63,897 bases of DNA, taken from NCBI GenBank assembly GCA_019119685.1, contig DWWN01000043.1:1-63897 (forward strand). Reading direction: 5' to 3'. Below are positions 43,941-52,947 of this stretch, piece by piece. The DNA comes from Candidatus Faecalibacterium faecigallinarum (GTDB lineage: Bacteria > Bacillota > Clostridia > Oscillospirales > Ruminococcaceae). A model generated the notes under the pieces. It was given only the letters and a program-made list of their open reading frames with translations, was not told where the DNA came from and did no database searches. Each line of letters begins with the position of its first letter. Position 1 is the first letter of the stretch. A program made the translations under genes and the position numbers.

Positions 43941-44768
43941 TCAGTCCTGCCCATACTTTTCCATCAGTTCCTCGCAGGGGCCGTAGGTGCGGCCGAAGCG
44001 GGGGCTGAGGGGCGCGCCGCGGAAGATATGCGCGCAGTAGTTGTCGATCAGGTCCAGCGCCACCGGCACCGCCCCGTCGAACAGATAGCCCAGCTCGTCG
44101 CTGCTGGCGGCGTAAGCGGGCCGGTCCAGCGCAGTGACCAGCAGGCCGCCGAGCGCCTCCCACTTGCCGGCCAGGCGCAGCGCCCCTTCCACCAGCGCGC
44201 TGCGCAGGGGGCTGCCCGGCATCAGCAGCCGGTTGACCAGCTTCATGTTGCTCAGGCACTGGCGCACCTGTTCCCGGCCCGCCGGCACAACGCGGGCGAT
44301 GGTGCGGGCGGTGACTTCACTGACTACGATGTAGCCCGCGGGGTTCGCGGTGCGCCAGTCTACCCCGTCCTTTTCCATCAGGGCGCCGTCCAGCGCCGTT
44401 TCGATGGCCACATGGCGGTGGCCGCTGCGGCCGATCTCGTATTCGATGTAGCTGTGGCACTCGCTGTCCAGCGCAAAGTGGCACAGAAAGCCCAGCAGAT
44501 AGCTCAGCAGGGCCTGGCCCTCAGGGCGGCCGTTCACATGGGCGGCCCCCGCCTCGAAGAAGGGCGCGGCCGGGGCGTTGTGCATGGCGTCGCCGGCGGC
44601 TTTATAGGCGTTCTTGCGCAGGGGGTCGTAATAAAACAGGATGTCGGGCCCCTGCAGGCCGATGTTGTACAGGTCGGGATAGCTTTCGATGGCGGTGCGG
44701 GCCACGTCGTTCTGACAGGCGGCCAACACCTTTTCGCCAAAGCGGCGGTGTGCATAGACAGCAGGCAT
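43941..44768 (-). CDS. Zinc-dependent phospholipase C-like protein
   Basis: 275 residues. MPAVYAHRRFGEKVL, GLQGPDILFYYDP, GFLCHFALDSECHSY and IETALDGALMEKDG hold the conserved His/Asp residues of the zinc-dependent phospholipase C-like family. There is no signal peptide, so it is probably intracellular, unlike the secreted enzymes; the substrate is unknown. I start at the second ATG (44768), 7-8 nt after GAGGTG. It follows the MFS gene by 34 bp and is probably in the same transcript. Confidence 0.87.
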   Translation of the reverse strand: MPAVYAHRRFGEKVLAACQNDVARTAIESYPDLYNIGLQGPDILFYYDPLRKNAYKAAGDAMHNAPAAPFFEAGAAHVNGRPEGQALLSYLLGFLCHFALDSECHSYIEYEIGRSGHRHVAIETALDGALMEKDGVDWRTANPAGYIVVSEVTARTIARVVPAGREQVRQCLSNMKLVNRLLMPGSPLRSALVEGALRLAGKWEALGGLLVTALDRPAYAASSDELGYLFDGAVPVALDLIDNYCAHIFRGAPLSPRFGRTYGPCEELMEKYGQD

Positions 44769-44802
44769 AAACATTCACCTCAATTCATTGGATCGCAAGC
44801 GG

Positions 44803-46056
44803 TCACGCTTCGTTTTTGCGTCCCTCGCGGACGGCGCGGCGGAAGGCGAAGAAGCCCAGCAAAATCAGCGGCGCGATGACCATGACGCCGGTGGACGTGC
44901 TGCCCGAAAGCTGGGTCAGGGCGCTGACCAGGAAGGTGCCCACAAAGGACGCCCCCTTGCCGCAGATGTCCAGCAGGCCGTAGTATTCGCCCGAGCGCTC
45001 AGGCGGGATGATCTTGCCGAAGTAGGAGCGGGACAAAGACTGGATGCCGCCCTGGAACATCCCCACGCAGACAGCCAGCACCCAGAACTGGCCCTGGGTG
45101 CGCAGGAAGATGGCGTAGGCCGCGATGCCCACATAGGCCAGGATGCCCACCGAGACAAGGAGGGCCGTGTCCACCCTGCGGGACAGCCAGCCGAACAGCA
45201 GCGCAAAGGGAAACGCCACGATCTGGGTCACCAGCAGCGCCAGCAGCAGCCCGGTGCTGTCCAGGCCCAAAGCCTGGCCGTAGGCGGTGGCCATGTCGAT
45301 GATGGTGTACACGCCGTCGATGTAGAGGAAAAAGGCGACAAGGAACCAGAACACCTGTTTGTTGCCGCGGATCTCCCGCAGCGTCTCGCCCAGGCGGCGG
45401 AAAGCCCCCCGCACCAGGTGCCCGCCGCCCCGGACGCTGTACCGCTGCCGGTAGCTGCGCAGCAGGGGCAGGGTGCAGCACAGCCACCAGGCCGCATTCA
45501 GCAGAAAGGCGGCCAGCATGGCGGTGTTGAGGGTGAGCCCCATCGCCTCGTACCCCAGCACGATGGCCAGGCTGACCACGAAGGGGATGCAGCTGCCGGC
45601 GTAGCCGAAAGCGTACCCCACCGACGAGACCTTGTCCATCCGCTCGGGGGTGGTGGCGTCGGTGAGCATCGAGTCATAAAAGACCAGACTGGCGCTGTAG
45701 CCGATCTTGGCGATGACGAAACAGCCCAGAAACCACACCCAGGACTGGAGCAGGCCCATCACCGCGCAGCCGGCGACGCCCACCGCCACGCACAGCACAA
45801 AGAGCTTCTTTTTCATGCCGGGCAGGTCGGCCACCGCGCCCAGGGTGGGCCCCAGCACGGCCACCACCACCGTCACAAAGGACGCCGCATACCCCCAGAA
45901 GGCCAGGTATTCGGCGTCGCTCAGGCCCGCCGCCCCGGCCAGCCCGTTGAAATAGATGGGCAGGATGGTGGAGATCAGCAAAGTGAACGCCGAGTTGCCC
46001 ACGTCGTACAGGACCCAGCGCTTTTCCAGGCTGGTCATTTTTTGTGATTGTTCCAT
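44803..46056 (-). CDS. MFS transporter, UMF1/Atg22-like
   Basis: 417 residues with about twelve helices. KRWVLYDVGNSAFTLLISTI is the hallmark start of the UMF1 group related to yeast Atg22, and GPTLGAVADLPGMKKKLF is the first cytoplasmic loop motif. The substrate is unknown; amino acid or peptide efflux is possible by analogy. I start at MEQSQKMTS (ATG 46056), preceded by AAAAGGTGG. It leads the operon with the phospholipase-like gene. Confidence 0.9.
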   Translation of the reverse strand: MEQSQKMTSLEKRWVLYDVGNSAFTLLISTILPIYFNGLAGAAGLSDAEYLAFWGYAASFVTVVVAVLGPTLGAVADLPGMKKKLFVLCVAVGVAGCAVMGLLQSWVWFLGCFVIAKIGYSASLVFYDSMLTDATTPERMDKVSSVGYAFGYAGSCIPFVVSLAIVLGYEAMGLTLNTAMLAAFLLNAAWWLCCTLPLLRSYRQRYSVRGGGHLVRGAFRRLGETLREIRGNKQVFWFLVAFFLYIDGVYTIIDMATAYGQALGLDSTGLLLALLVTQIVAFPFALLFGWLSRRVDTALLVSVGILAYVGIAAYAIFLRTQGQFWVLAVCVGMFQGGIQSLSRSYFGKIIPPERSGEYYGLLDICGKGASFVGTFLVSALTQLSGSTSTGVMVIAPLILLGFFAFRRAVREGRKNEA

Positions 46057-46195
46057 TGGTACCACCTTTTGCAATGAGATTTCGGTTTTATCCAGTATAG
46101 CACACAAATGTAAAAAAGACAGTCCTGTCCTTGCAAAATCCATGTAGATCCATGTGTATGATACCATGGAACGCCGCCGGGCGCAAGCGCGCCCC

Positions 46196-46224
46196 TTGAC
46201 ACTGCCCGCGGAATGTGGTACAGT
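46196..46224 (+). promoter_or_regulatory. Promoter of the ABC-F gene
   Basis: TTGACA, 17-bp spacer, TACAGT. A long leader of about 240 nt follows before the ABC-F start. Confidence 0.75.
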
Positions 46225-46256
46225 ATCGCTGAAAAAGAAACGAAAGGGGTGGAAGG

Positions 46257-46277
46257 ATGCGTCATTTTTCCTGCTGA
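46257..46277 (+). CDS. Leader peptide MRHFSC upstream of the ABC-F gene
   Basis: A six-codon frame, MRHFSC then TGA, about 30 nt after the promoter. AAAGGGG lies 7 nt before its ATG, a fair ribosome site. Short leader peptides before ABC-F resistance genes are known to couple drug-stalled ribosomes to read-through of a terminator. The terminator at 46422 makes this frame plausible, but nothing else proves translation. Confidence 0.5.
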   Translation: MRHFSC

Positions 46278-46421
46278 ACGAACCAAACTGCACAGCGCGC
46301 CGTTTGACGGCATCGCTGTGCCCGGTTGCAGGAAATGACCCATCCCGTCCGCCCTTTTACCATACAGGGGAGCAAAGCGCCTGTCCGCCCGCCGGCGGCA
46401 GGGGCTGCTTTGCGCACAGAT

Positions 46422-46452
46422 GGCCGCGGGAACCTTCCTGCGGCCTGTTTTT
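46422..46452 (+). terminator. Attenuator terminator before the ABC-F gene
   Basis: GGCCGCGGG pairs with CCTGCGGCC around AACCTT and is followed by TGTTTTT. It ends 5 bp before the ribosome site of the ABC-F gene. Upstream hairpins (GCACAGCG/CGCTGTGC near 46293, and AGCAAAGCGCC with GGGGCTGCTTTGC near 46373) could take part in alternative folds. Confidence 0.8.
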
Positions 46453-46472
46453 GTGCAAAGGAGGGTTGCCCC

Positions 46473-47933
46473 TTGGCATTGATCCAGATCGAACATCTGT
46501 CGTTTTCCTACCCGTCCAGCTTCGACCCCATCTTTGAGGACGTGAGCCTGCAGCTGGACACCCGCTGGAAGCTGGGTTTCATCGGCCGCAACGGCCGCGG
46601 CAAGACCACGTTTTTCAAGCTGCTGCTGGGCGAATATGAATACAGCGGCTCCATCCGCGCCCCTGTCGCCTTCGACTACTTCCCCTACCCCGTCCCCGAC
46701 AAGGACCGGCCCACCCGGGCGGTGCTGGAAGGCGTCTGCCCCGGCGCGGCCAGCTGGCAGCTAGAGCGGGAGCTCTCCCTGCTGGGGGTGCGGCCCGACG
46801 TGCTGGACCGCGCTTTCGCAAGCCTCTCCAACGGGGAGCAGACCAAGGTCCTGCTGGCCGCCCTGTTTTTGAACGAGGGGCACTTTTTGCTCATCGACGA
46901 GCCCACCAACCACCTGGACGCCAAAGCGCGCGCCATGGTGGCGGCCTACCTGCAGAAAAAGCAGGGCTTCATCCTGGTGTCCCACGACCGGCGCTTCCTG
47001 GACGGCTGCGTGGACCACATCCTCTCCCTCAACCGGGCGGACATCGAGGTCCAGAGCGGCAATTTTTCTTCGTGGTTCGCCAACTTCCAGCAGCGTCAGG
47101 CTTTGGAGCAGGCCCAGGACCAGCGCCTGCGCAAGGACATCAAGCGGCTGGAACAGTCGGCCCGGCGCACCGCCGTCTGGTCCGACCGAGTGGAGGCCAG
47201 CAAGAAGGGCGCCGCCGACAAGGGCTATGTGGGCCACATGGCCGCCAAAATGATGAAGCGCTCCAAGTGCATCGAAGCCCGCCAGCACAAGGCCATCGAG
47301 GAAAAGTCCGCCCTGCTGAAAAACGTCGAGACCGCCGAGGACCTTCGCGTCACTCCCCTGCTCCACTACGCCGACCTGCTGGCCGCCTTTGACAGCGTGT
47401 CGGTCCAGTACGGCGGGCGGACGGTCTGCGGGCCGGTACGCTTCGAGGTGCGCCGTGGGGAGCGCGTCGCCCTGGACGGCGGCAACGGCAGCGGCAAGTC
47501 CAGCCTGCTCAAGCTGCTCTGCGGCCAGGACATCCCCCACACCGGCCTTGTCCGCACCGCCCCCGGCCTCATCCTCTCCTATGTGCCGCAGGACACCGCC
47601 GGCCTTGCCGGGGACCTGTCCGCCTTCGCCCGGGCGCACGGCCTGGACGAGAGCCTGTTCAAGGCCATCCTGCGCAAGATGGATTTTTCCCGCGTCCAGT
47701 TTGAAAAGGACATGGCCAGCTTTTCCAGCGGCCAGAAAAAGAAGGTGCTGCTGGCCAAAAGCCTCTGCGAAAAAGCCCACCTCTACGTCTGGGACGAGCC
47801 GCTCAACTTCATCGACATCTACACCCGGATGCAGATCGAAAAGCTGATCGGCGCTTCGGCCCCCGCCATGCTCTTTGTGGAGCACGACGCGGCCTTCCGC
47901 CAGGCCGTCGCCACCCGCACCGTCCGCCTCTGA
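46473..47933 (+). CDS. ABC-F ATPase, Lsa-like ribosomal protection type
   Basis: 486 residues, two ABC domains and no membrane part. IQIEHLSFSYPSSFDPIFED followed by WKLGFIGRNGRGKTTFFKLL is characteristic of the Lsa group, which releases lincosamides, streptogramin A and pleuromutilins from the ribosome. Walker A sites are GRNGRGKTT and GGNGSGKSS, signatures are LSNGEQTKVLLA and FSSGQKKKVLLA, and Walker B sites are LLIDEPTNHLD and YVWDEPLNFID. I start at TTG 46473, after AAAGGAGG; the open frame upstream is the leader. Resistance is an inference from family. Confidence 0.9.
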   Translation: MALIQIEHLSFSYPSSFDPIFEDVSLQLDTRWKLGFIGRNGRGKTTFFKLLLGEYEYSGSIRAPVAFDYFPYPVPDKDRPTRAVLEGVCPGAASWQLERELSLLGVRPDVLDRAFASLSNGEQTKVLLAALFLNEGHFLLIDEPTNHLDAKARAMVAAYLQKKQGFILVSHDRRFLDGCVDHILSLNRADIEVQSGNFSSWFANFQQRQALEQAQDQRLRKDIKRLEQSARRTAVWSDRVEASKKGAADKGYVGHMAAKMMKRSKCIEARQHKAIEEKSALLKNVETAEDLRVTPLLHYADLLAAFDSVSVQYGGRTVCGPVRFEVRRGERVALDGGNGSGKSSLLKLLCGQDIPHTGLVRTAPGLILSYVPQDTAGLAGDLSAFARAHGLDESLFKAILRKMDFSRVQFEKDMASFSSGQKKKVLLAKSLCEKAHLYVWDEPLNFIDIYTRMQIEKLIGASAPAMLFVEHDAAFRQAVATRTVRL

Positions 47934-47938
47934 GCCGG

Positions 47939-47979
47939 GCCGCCGCAAGGTCTTACCGCCTCGCGGCGGCCTGTTCTTA
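47939..47979 (+). terminator. Hairpin after the ABC-F gene
   Basis: GCCGCCGC pairs with GCGGCGGC, followed by CTGTTCTTA, a modest T-run. Confidence 0.55.
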
Positions 47980-47998
47980 TTTATACGGGTTACGGGCC

Positions 47999-48027
47999 TT
48001 TACAGTCAAAAAACTTCATGGTATCAT
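47999..48027 (+). promoter_or_regulatory. Promoter of the DUF4160 gene pair
   Basis: TTTACA, 17-bp spacer, TATCAT, about 34 bp before the first start codon. Confidence 0.6.
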
Positions 48028-48060
48028 AAAGGCAGAGAAATGCGAGGGAGGTGCACTGTT

Positions 48061-48333
48061 ATGATGTATCCATTTCTCACCCTGGACGACGGCACCGAGA
48101 TCGTCCACTCCGAAATGCACAGCGACGGCACTGTTAAAGTCTATATGGAAAAGCCGGACGCCAAAGACGGCTTTCATCACGCCGTCTGCTGGCTGCCCTC
48201 GTACCGGTGGGAGGACATCTCCGGTTTCACCCAGCCGGAGCTGTCCCGCTGCGCGGAGGTCATCCGCTCGACCGCCCACTTGATCCTTCGCTTTGCCCAG
48301 GAAGGGGGCTTTGATAGTGCCGCAAATCTTTAA
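48061..48333 (+). CDS. Small hypothetical protein paired with a DUF4160 gene
   Basis: 90 residues, soluble, no recognised domain. The first half looks beta-rich (DGTEIVHSEMHSDGTVKVYMEK) and the second helical (CAEVIRSTAHLILRFAQEGG). GGGAGGT precedes a double ATG. It overlaps the next gene by about 17 bp, so the two are translated together. DUF4160 genes often pair with a small partner (usually DUF2442) in toxin-antitoxin-like modules; this partner does not look like DUF2442. Confidence 0.65.
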   Translation: MMYPFLTLDDGTEIVHSEMHSDGTVKVYMEKPDAKDGFHHAVCWLPSYRWEDISGFTQPELSRCAEVIRSTAHLILRFAQEGGFDSAANL

Positions 48334-48595
48334 GATCGGCCCTTACTGGGTCTATTTCTGGTCAAACGAGGGAGACCCTCTCGAGCCGGTCCACGTCCAT
48401 GTAGCGCAGGGTGCGCCCAGCAGCAACGCCACCAAGATCTGGATCACTTCGGCGGGCGGGTGCTTTTTATGCAACAATCATTCCCACATCCCTGAACGCA
48501 CCCTGCGCAATATCATGGCGATTCTGGAGGCCCGCAGCAGCGAGATCATTGCCAAGTGGCGGGATTATTTCGGCCAGGCAAAGTTTTATTGCTGA
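48317..48595 (+). CDS. DUF4160-domain protein
   Basis: 92 residues from a GTG. PQIFKIGPYWVYFWSNEGDP followed by PVHVHVAQG is the DUF4160 start; the HVHV motif is its hallmark. The rest (ILEARSSEIIAKWRDYFG) is the usual C-terminal helix. A TTG two codons upstream is also possible. It overlaps the upstream partner gene. The family has been proposed to be part of toxin-antitoxin pairs, but its activity is unknown. Confidence 0.8.
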   Translation: MPQIFKIGPYWVYFWSNEGDPLEPVHVHVAQGAPSSNATKIWITSAGGCFLCNNHSHIPERTLRNIMAILEARSSEIIAKWRDYFGQAKFYC

Positions 48596-48608
48596 ACCTG
48601 CCTTCCTC

Positions 48609-48637
48609 TTGCATTCCGGGGCAAAATATGATAAAAT
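48609..48637 (+). promoter_or_regulatory. Promoter of the SRP RNA
   Basis: TTGCAT, 17-bp spacer, TAAAAT. Transcription would begin near 48645. Confidence 0.75.
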
Positions 48638-48644
48638 ACTGAAA

Positions 48645-48860
48645 GCATACAGCTTTGCTGTGATGCTTGCCATGTCGGACAGCGCCTGCTGCGCGGTTCG
48701 GCATACGGATGCGGGCCCTGTACGACTGGGCCGCTGTGAACCAGGTCAGGTGGGGAACCAAGCAGCCTTAAGCGGCGTGCACGGTGCGTTTCAGCCAGCC
48801 TGCATTCGTATGCCGAGCTTCGCAAGGCGGGGGACAACCCCGCGGCGCTGTCCGTATTTT
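48645..48860 (+). ncRNA. ffs: Signal recognition particle RNA (SRP RNA)
   Basis: The conserved domain IV is clear: CCAGGTCAGG, TGGGGAACCA, AGCAGCCTTAA. The long hairpin closes through GGCATACGGATGC/GCATTCGTATGCC and CGGACAGCGCC/GGCGCTGTCCG, ending in TATTTTTA. A 5' hairpin (AAGCAT/ATGCTT) belongs to the same transcript. The RNA scaffolds Ffh for membrane targeting of ribosomes. As in Bacillus, it lies directly before dnaX. Exact ends are approximate. Confidence 0.88.
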
Positions 48861-48891
48861 TATGCTTTTCTGCCGGAAGGAGGCTCGGGCC

Positions 48892-50760
48892 ATGTATCGT
48901 GCCCTTTACCGCAAGTGGCGGCCCCAGCGGTTCGAGGATGTGGTGGGCCAGCGGGCCATCGTGGCGGCCCTGAAAAACCAGATCGCCGCCGGCCGGGTGG
49001 GCCACGCCTATCTGTTCACCGGCGTGCGCGGCACCGGCAAGACCACCTGCGCCAAGATCTTCGCCAAGGCGGTCAACTGCCTGGACCCGCAAAACGGCGA
49101 CCCCTGCGGCCAGTGCCCGGTCTGCCGTGGCATCGACGACGGCAGCATCCTGGACGTGGTGGAGATGGACGCCGCCTCCAACAACGGCGTGGACGACATC
49201 CGCGACCTGCGGGACGAGACCGCCTACACCCCCAGCACCTGCCGCTATAAAGTGTACATCATCGACGAGGTGCATATGCTCTCCACGGCGGCCTTCAACG
49301 CCCTGCTGAAGACCCTGGAGGAGCCTCCGGCCCACGTCATTTTCATCCTGGCCACCACCGAGATCCAGAAGGTGCCGGCCACCATCCGTTCCCGCTGCCA
49401 GCGGTACGACTTCACCCGCATCAGCCCGGAGGACATTGCCGGGCGGGTGGCCCAGGTGGCCGGGGCCGAGGGCCTCTCCCTCACCGAAGGGGCGGCGGGG
49501 CTCATCGCCCGGCTGGCTGACGGCGCTTTGCGGGACGCGTTGTCCATCCTGGACACCTGCGCCGGCGTCACCAATCAGATCGACGAGACGGTGGTCCGGC
49601 AGATGGCCGGCGTCACCGACCGCAGCTACCTGTTCCGTATGTCGGACGCCTTGTCGGCCCGGGACGCCGCGTCGGCCCTGGCCGAGCTGGCCGCCCTGCG
49701 CCAGCAGTCGGTGGACATCAAGCGGCTGACCGAGGAGCTGATCGCCCACTACCGCAGCCTGATGCTGGCGGCCCTGCCCGGCGGGCGGGAGCTGCTCAGC
49801 GGCGTCTCCCCCGAGGAGGAGGCTCTGTATCTTGAAAAAGGCCCCGCGCTCGGCCGGCGGGAAGCCGTGCGGGCCATCCGGGCTCTGGGCAGCGCCCTTG
49901 AGCACATGGCCCGGGGCAGCGACCAGCGGATCGAGCTGGAACTGGCCCTCTTTGCCCTGACCGAACCAGAGGCGCAGGCCGCCGCACCGGCCGCCCAGAC
50001 CGCTCCGGCGGCGCGCCCTGCACGTCTTGAGACAGCCGAACCTGCGGCCCAGCCCGCCGTCCGGCCCTTTGCCAGCGGGCCCGTCGCCTCTGCCCCCTCC
50101 CCTGCCCCGGCAGCACAGCCCGCCCAGCCTGCACCGTCCGCGCAGGCGGCGGCCCAGCCTGCCCCCGCCGCGGAGAAGGCCCCCGACCTGCCCCCCTGGG
50201 ACGATCCCCAGCCGGTCCGGCAGGCCCCCCAGAGCGCGCCCCCGGCCGAGGCCCTGCCCTGGGACGAACCTGCCCCGCCGCCTCCCGAACCGGAGGACGC
50301 CTATATCCCGCCCGAGCCGCCCGCCCCCATCCAGGAGGAAGCGGCCCCGGCGGCACAGCCCGCCTTTGCGGCCGACCCCCAGCTGGACAAGCCCCGCCGG
50401 GTGGCGGGCCGAGAGATCAACCCCTACCCCCAGTGGGCCGACGTGGTGGACCGCATCCGGGACACCGACCCCATGCTGTACGGCTACCTGAAAAAGTCGA
50501 AGGCCTACTTCGACGGGGTGCGGGTGCTGATCGACGGGGGCAAGACTTTCCGGGACTTTATCCGGGTCAACAAGGGCAGCCAGCGGCTGATCAAAAAGCT
50601 GATCGCCGAAGTGTCGGGCATCGCGGTGCCCATCGGCCCCTATGAGCCTGAAAAGGCCGCCAGCCGCCCCAAGGCCAGCGCAGAGGAATCCCTGCACAAG
50701 CTGGAGGCTTTGGGGCTGGACATTACCATCGACGACGGCGCCGTCCGGCGCCGCTCATAA
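48892..50760 (+). CDS. dnaX: DNA polymerase III subunits gamma/tau
   Basis: 622 residues. The clamp-loader AAA+ domain has Walker [10 protein letters not shown] (residues 44-52), the zinc cysteines C63, C72, C75 and C78, [24 protein letters not shown] and the arginine finger in [11 protein letters not shown]. Residues about 360-505 are a disordered Ala/Pro linker. The last 110 residues ([20 protein letters not shown]) form a tau-like C-terminal domain. GGAAGGAGG precedes the ATG. It heads dnaX-ybaB-recR, the standard Firmicute order. Confidence 0.97.
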   Translation: MYRALYRKWRPQRFEDVVGQRAIVAALKNQIAAGRVGHAYLFTGVRGTGKTTCAKIFAKAVNCLDPQNGDPCGQCPVCRGIDDGSILDVVEMDAASNNGVDDIRDLRDETAYTPSTCRYKVYIIDEVHMLSTAAFNALLKTLEEPPAHVIFILATTEIQKVPATIRSRCQRYDFTRISPEDIAGRVAQVAGAEGLSLTEGAAGLIARLADGALRDALSILDTCAGVTNQIDETVVRQMAGVTDRSYLFRMSDALSARDAASALAELAALRQQSVDIKRLTEELIAHYRSLMLAALPGGRELLSGVSPEEEALYLEKGPALGRREAVRAIRALGSALEHMARGSDQRIELELALFALTEPEAQAAAPAAQTAPAARPARLETAEPAAQPAVRPFASGPVASAPSPAPAAQPAQPAPSAQAAAQPAPAAEKAPDLPPWDDPQPVRQAPQSAPPAEALPWDEPAPPPPEPEDAYIPPEPPAPIQEEAAPAAQPAFAADPQLDKPRRVAGREINPYPQWADVVDRIRDTDPMLYGYLKKSKAYFDGVRVLIDGGKTFRDFIRVNKGSQRLIKKLIAEVSGIAVPIGPYEPEKAASRPKASAEESLHKLEALGLDITIDDGAVRRRS

Positions 50761-50804
50761 ACCGGCACAGCGGTGCCCATACTTTCCATGGAGGAACTGT
50801 TGCA

Positions 50805-51149
50805 ATGAAAGCAAGAATGCCCGGCGGCTACGGCCGTCCCGATATGAACAGCCTGATGCGTCAGGCCCAGAAGATGCAGAGCGATATGCAGGCCAAGCAG
50901 GCTGAGCTGGAGCAGACCGAGTACACCGCCAGCGCCCCCGGCGAGATGGTCACGGTCAAGATGAACGGCAAGCATGAGGTGCTGTCCGTCGCCATCAAGC
51001 CCGAGGCCGTGGACCCCGACGACGTGGAGATGCTGCAGGACCTGGTGGCCGCCGCGGTCAACGCCGCGGTGCAGGCGGTGGACGAGGCCGCCGCCGCTGA
51101 GATGGGCAAGCTGACCGGCGGGCTGAACATCCCCGGCCTGGGCCTGTAA
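50805..51149 (+). CDS. YbaB/EbfC nucleoid-associated protein
   Basis: 114 residues. The N-terminal coiled helix ([24 protein letters not shown]) and [34 protein letters not shown] match YbaB/EbfC, a small DNA-binding dimer. GGAGG precedes the ATG. It is between dnaX and recR as usual and probably helps their DNA work, though its role is poorly known. Confidence 0.95.
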   Translation: MKARMPGGYGRPDMNSLMRQAQKMQSDMQAKQAELEQTEYTASAPGEMVTVKMNGKHEVLSVAIKPEAVDPDDVEMLQDLVAAAVNAAVQAVDEAAAAEMGKLTGGLNIPGLGL

Positions 51150-51164
51150 GCGGGAGGCGCGTCC

Positions 51165-51764
51165 ATGAGCAACGCCGCCGCGCCGCTGGAAGTGCTGATC
51201 GACGAGCTGAAGCGGCTGCCCGGCATCGGCGACAAGAGCGCCACCCGGCTGGCCTATCAGCTGATGAACCTGTCGGCCGAACAGACCGAAAAGCTGGTGC
51301 AGGCCATCCGCGGGGTGCACACCAAGCTGAACCGCTGCCGCCAGTGCCAGAACTATACCGAGGGCGATCTGTGCCCCATCTGCGCCGACCCCAAGCGGGA
51401 CCACTCCATCATCTGTGTGGTGGAGACCGCCCGGGACGTCCAGGCCATCGAGCGCACGAGGGAATACCGCGGGCTGTACCATGTCCTGTACGGGCTCATC
51501 AGCCCGGTGAAGGGGGTCGGGCCCGAGGACCTGACCATCCGCGAGCTGGTCGGCCGCCTGGCCGACGGCCAGGTCAAGGAGGTCATCATGGGGCTGCCCC
51601 CCAGCGTGGAGGGGGACGCCACTTCCATCTACCTGGCCCGCACCGTCAAGCCGCTGGGGGTGCGCGCCACCCGCCTGGCCTCCGGCGTGCCGGTGGGCTC
51701 CCGGCTGGAACAGGCCGACCGCCAGACCATTTTCCGCGCCCTGGAGGGCCGGCTCGAACTGTAA
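51165..51764 (+). CDS. recR: Recombination mediator RecR
   Basis: 199 residues. The helix-hairpin-helix region LKRLPGIGDKSATRLAYQL is followed by the zinc finger (C58, C61, C70, C73 in RCRQCQNYTEGDLCPIC) and the Toprim domain (IICVVETARDVQAIERTREY). RecR works with RecF and RecO to load RecA at gaps. It starts 15 bp after ybaB, preceded by GGGAGG. Confidence 0.97.
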   Translation: MSNAAAPLEVLIDELKRLPGIGDKSATRLAYQLMNLSAEQTEKLVQAIRGVHTKLNRCRQCQNYTEGDLCPICADPKRDHSIICVVETARDVQAIERTREYRGLYHVLYGLISPVKGVGPEDLTIRELVGRLADGQVKEVIMGLPPSVEGDATSIYLARTVKPLGVRATRLASGVPVGSRLEQADRQTIFRALEGRLEL

Positions 51765-51809
51765 AGGCTCGATAAAGCGAAAATTTACAGTTTCTTCATC
51801 CGTTTTCTC

Positions 51810-51837
51810 TTGCGCTTTTGGAAAATTGTGGTACAAT
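51810..51837 (+). promoter_or_regulatory. Promoter of smpB and possibly ssrA
   Basis: TTGCGC, 16-bp spacer, TACAAT, about 35 bp before smpB. Confidence 0.65.
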
Positions 51838-51872
51838 ATTCCTGCGTCTGAAAGAAAGGAGGCGTGCTGCGG

Positions 51873-52352
51873 ATGGCAGTCAAAGAAAAACCGGCGACCA
51901 AGACCATCGCCACCAACCGCGAAGCGCGCCACGAATATTTCGTGATGGAAGCGCTGGAGACCGGCATCGAGCTGAAAGGCACCGAAGTCAAGAGCCTGCG
52001 GGCCGGCGGGGTCAACCTGAAAGACAGCTGGGTGGACATCGACGGCGGCGAGCTGATCGTCAAGGGGATGCATATCACCCCCTACGACCACGGCAACATC
52101 TTCAACGCCGACCCCACCCGGGAGCGGCGGCTCCTGGCCCACAAAAGCGAGATCCGCCGCCTGGGCCAGCAGTGCAAGCTGCAGGGCTACACCCTGGTGC
52201 CCCTCTCGCTCTACTTCAAGCACGGGCGGGTCAAGATGGAGCTGGGACTGTGCAAAGGCAAAAAGCTCTACGATAAGCGGGCCGACGCGGCCAAGCGGGA
52301 CGCCAAGCGTTCCATCGACCGGGCCCTGAAATCCAACGGACGCTATTACTGA
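51873..52352 (+). CDS. smpB: tmRNA-binding protein SmpB
   Basis: 159 residues. ATNREARHEYFVMEALETGI, LKGTEVKSLRAGGVNLKDSW and the basic tail KRADAAKRDAKRSIDRALK are the SmpB pattern. It carries tmRNA to stalled ribosomes, and the tmRNA gene follows after 67 bp. I use the ATG at 51873, 11 nt after AAGGAGG; the frame is open three codons upstream. Confidence 0.97.
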   Translation: MAVKEKPATKTIATNREARHEYFVMEALETGIELKGTEVKSLRAGGVNLKDSWVDIDGGELIVKGMHITPYDHGNIFNADPTRERRLLAHKSEIRRLGQQCKLQGYTLVPLSLYFKHGRVKMELGLCKGKKLYDKRADAAKRDAKRSIDRALKSNGRYY

Positions 52353-52419
52353 GTCCATTCAACCGGGCAGAAATGCCCCTTCGTCTTACTTTCCCCGCGC
52401 CTTTCGGGGCGCGTTTCAT

Positions 52420-52769
52420 GGGGGCGTAAAGGTTTCGACGGGGGGAGCGAGGCCTGGGCAGCGGGTAGCAGCGGGGGACCTGCTCTAAAATCCTCCAAAA
52501 CAATAACTGACAACAATCGTTATCAGCTCCAGGCAGCCTGAGTGCTGCCTCGTTCCGCCCACATTTGTGTCGTGTGGGGCCGGGGCGTCCTTTAGACACA
52601 GCACGTGAACGGACCTAAGCTTTGCGGACCGTCATGAACTTATGAAGCTACTGAAGCGTTAGCCTGGCGACCGGCGTGACGCAGAGGGAATGTCGTTGAT
52701 CGCCTGCACCCGGAGATACTCACGCTGAACTCTTTTCGGACATGGGTTCGACTCCCATCGCCTCCACCA
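52420..52769 (+). ncRNA. ssrA: Transfer-messenger RNA (tmRNA)
   Basis: The tRNA-like ends pair as GGGGGCG/CGCCTCC, followed by ACCA, with TAAAGGTTTCGACGGGGG at the 5' side and the T-arm CATGGGTTCGACTCCCATCG at the 3' side. The tag frame reads about TITDNNRYQLQAA and stops at the TGA at 52539-52541, inside the usual hairpin (GGCAG/CTGCC). The ending QLQAA is a variant of the common LAA. It tags proteins on stalled ribosomes together with SmpB. Confidence 0.95.
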
Positions 52770-52772
52770 GCA

Positions 52773-52814
52773 AAAAGCACCTGGAAACGCTGTTTCCGGG
52801 TGCTTTTCTTTTTA
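52773..52814 (+). terminator. Terminator after tmRNA
   Basis: AAAAGCAC pairs with GTGCTTTT, with GGAAAC/GTTTCC inside, followed by CTTTTT. Confidence 0.85.
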
Positions 52815-52947
52815 ACGTTTCATCTGCGGTGTGGGGCGGCATCAAAATGTCAAAAACCGGAGGCGGGCGCCTCCGGCTTTTGACTTGCAGGGTTTAGGGA
52901 TGTGGGATTTTTCTATGCAGGGATCAGGTACTCTTGTGCTGAGGGGA

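Noticed and set aside
44030-44879. Plus-strand frames across the phospholipase-like gene
   Set aside because: Ala/Val/Gln-rich shadow translation; the minus frame has the family motifs and a ribosome site.
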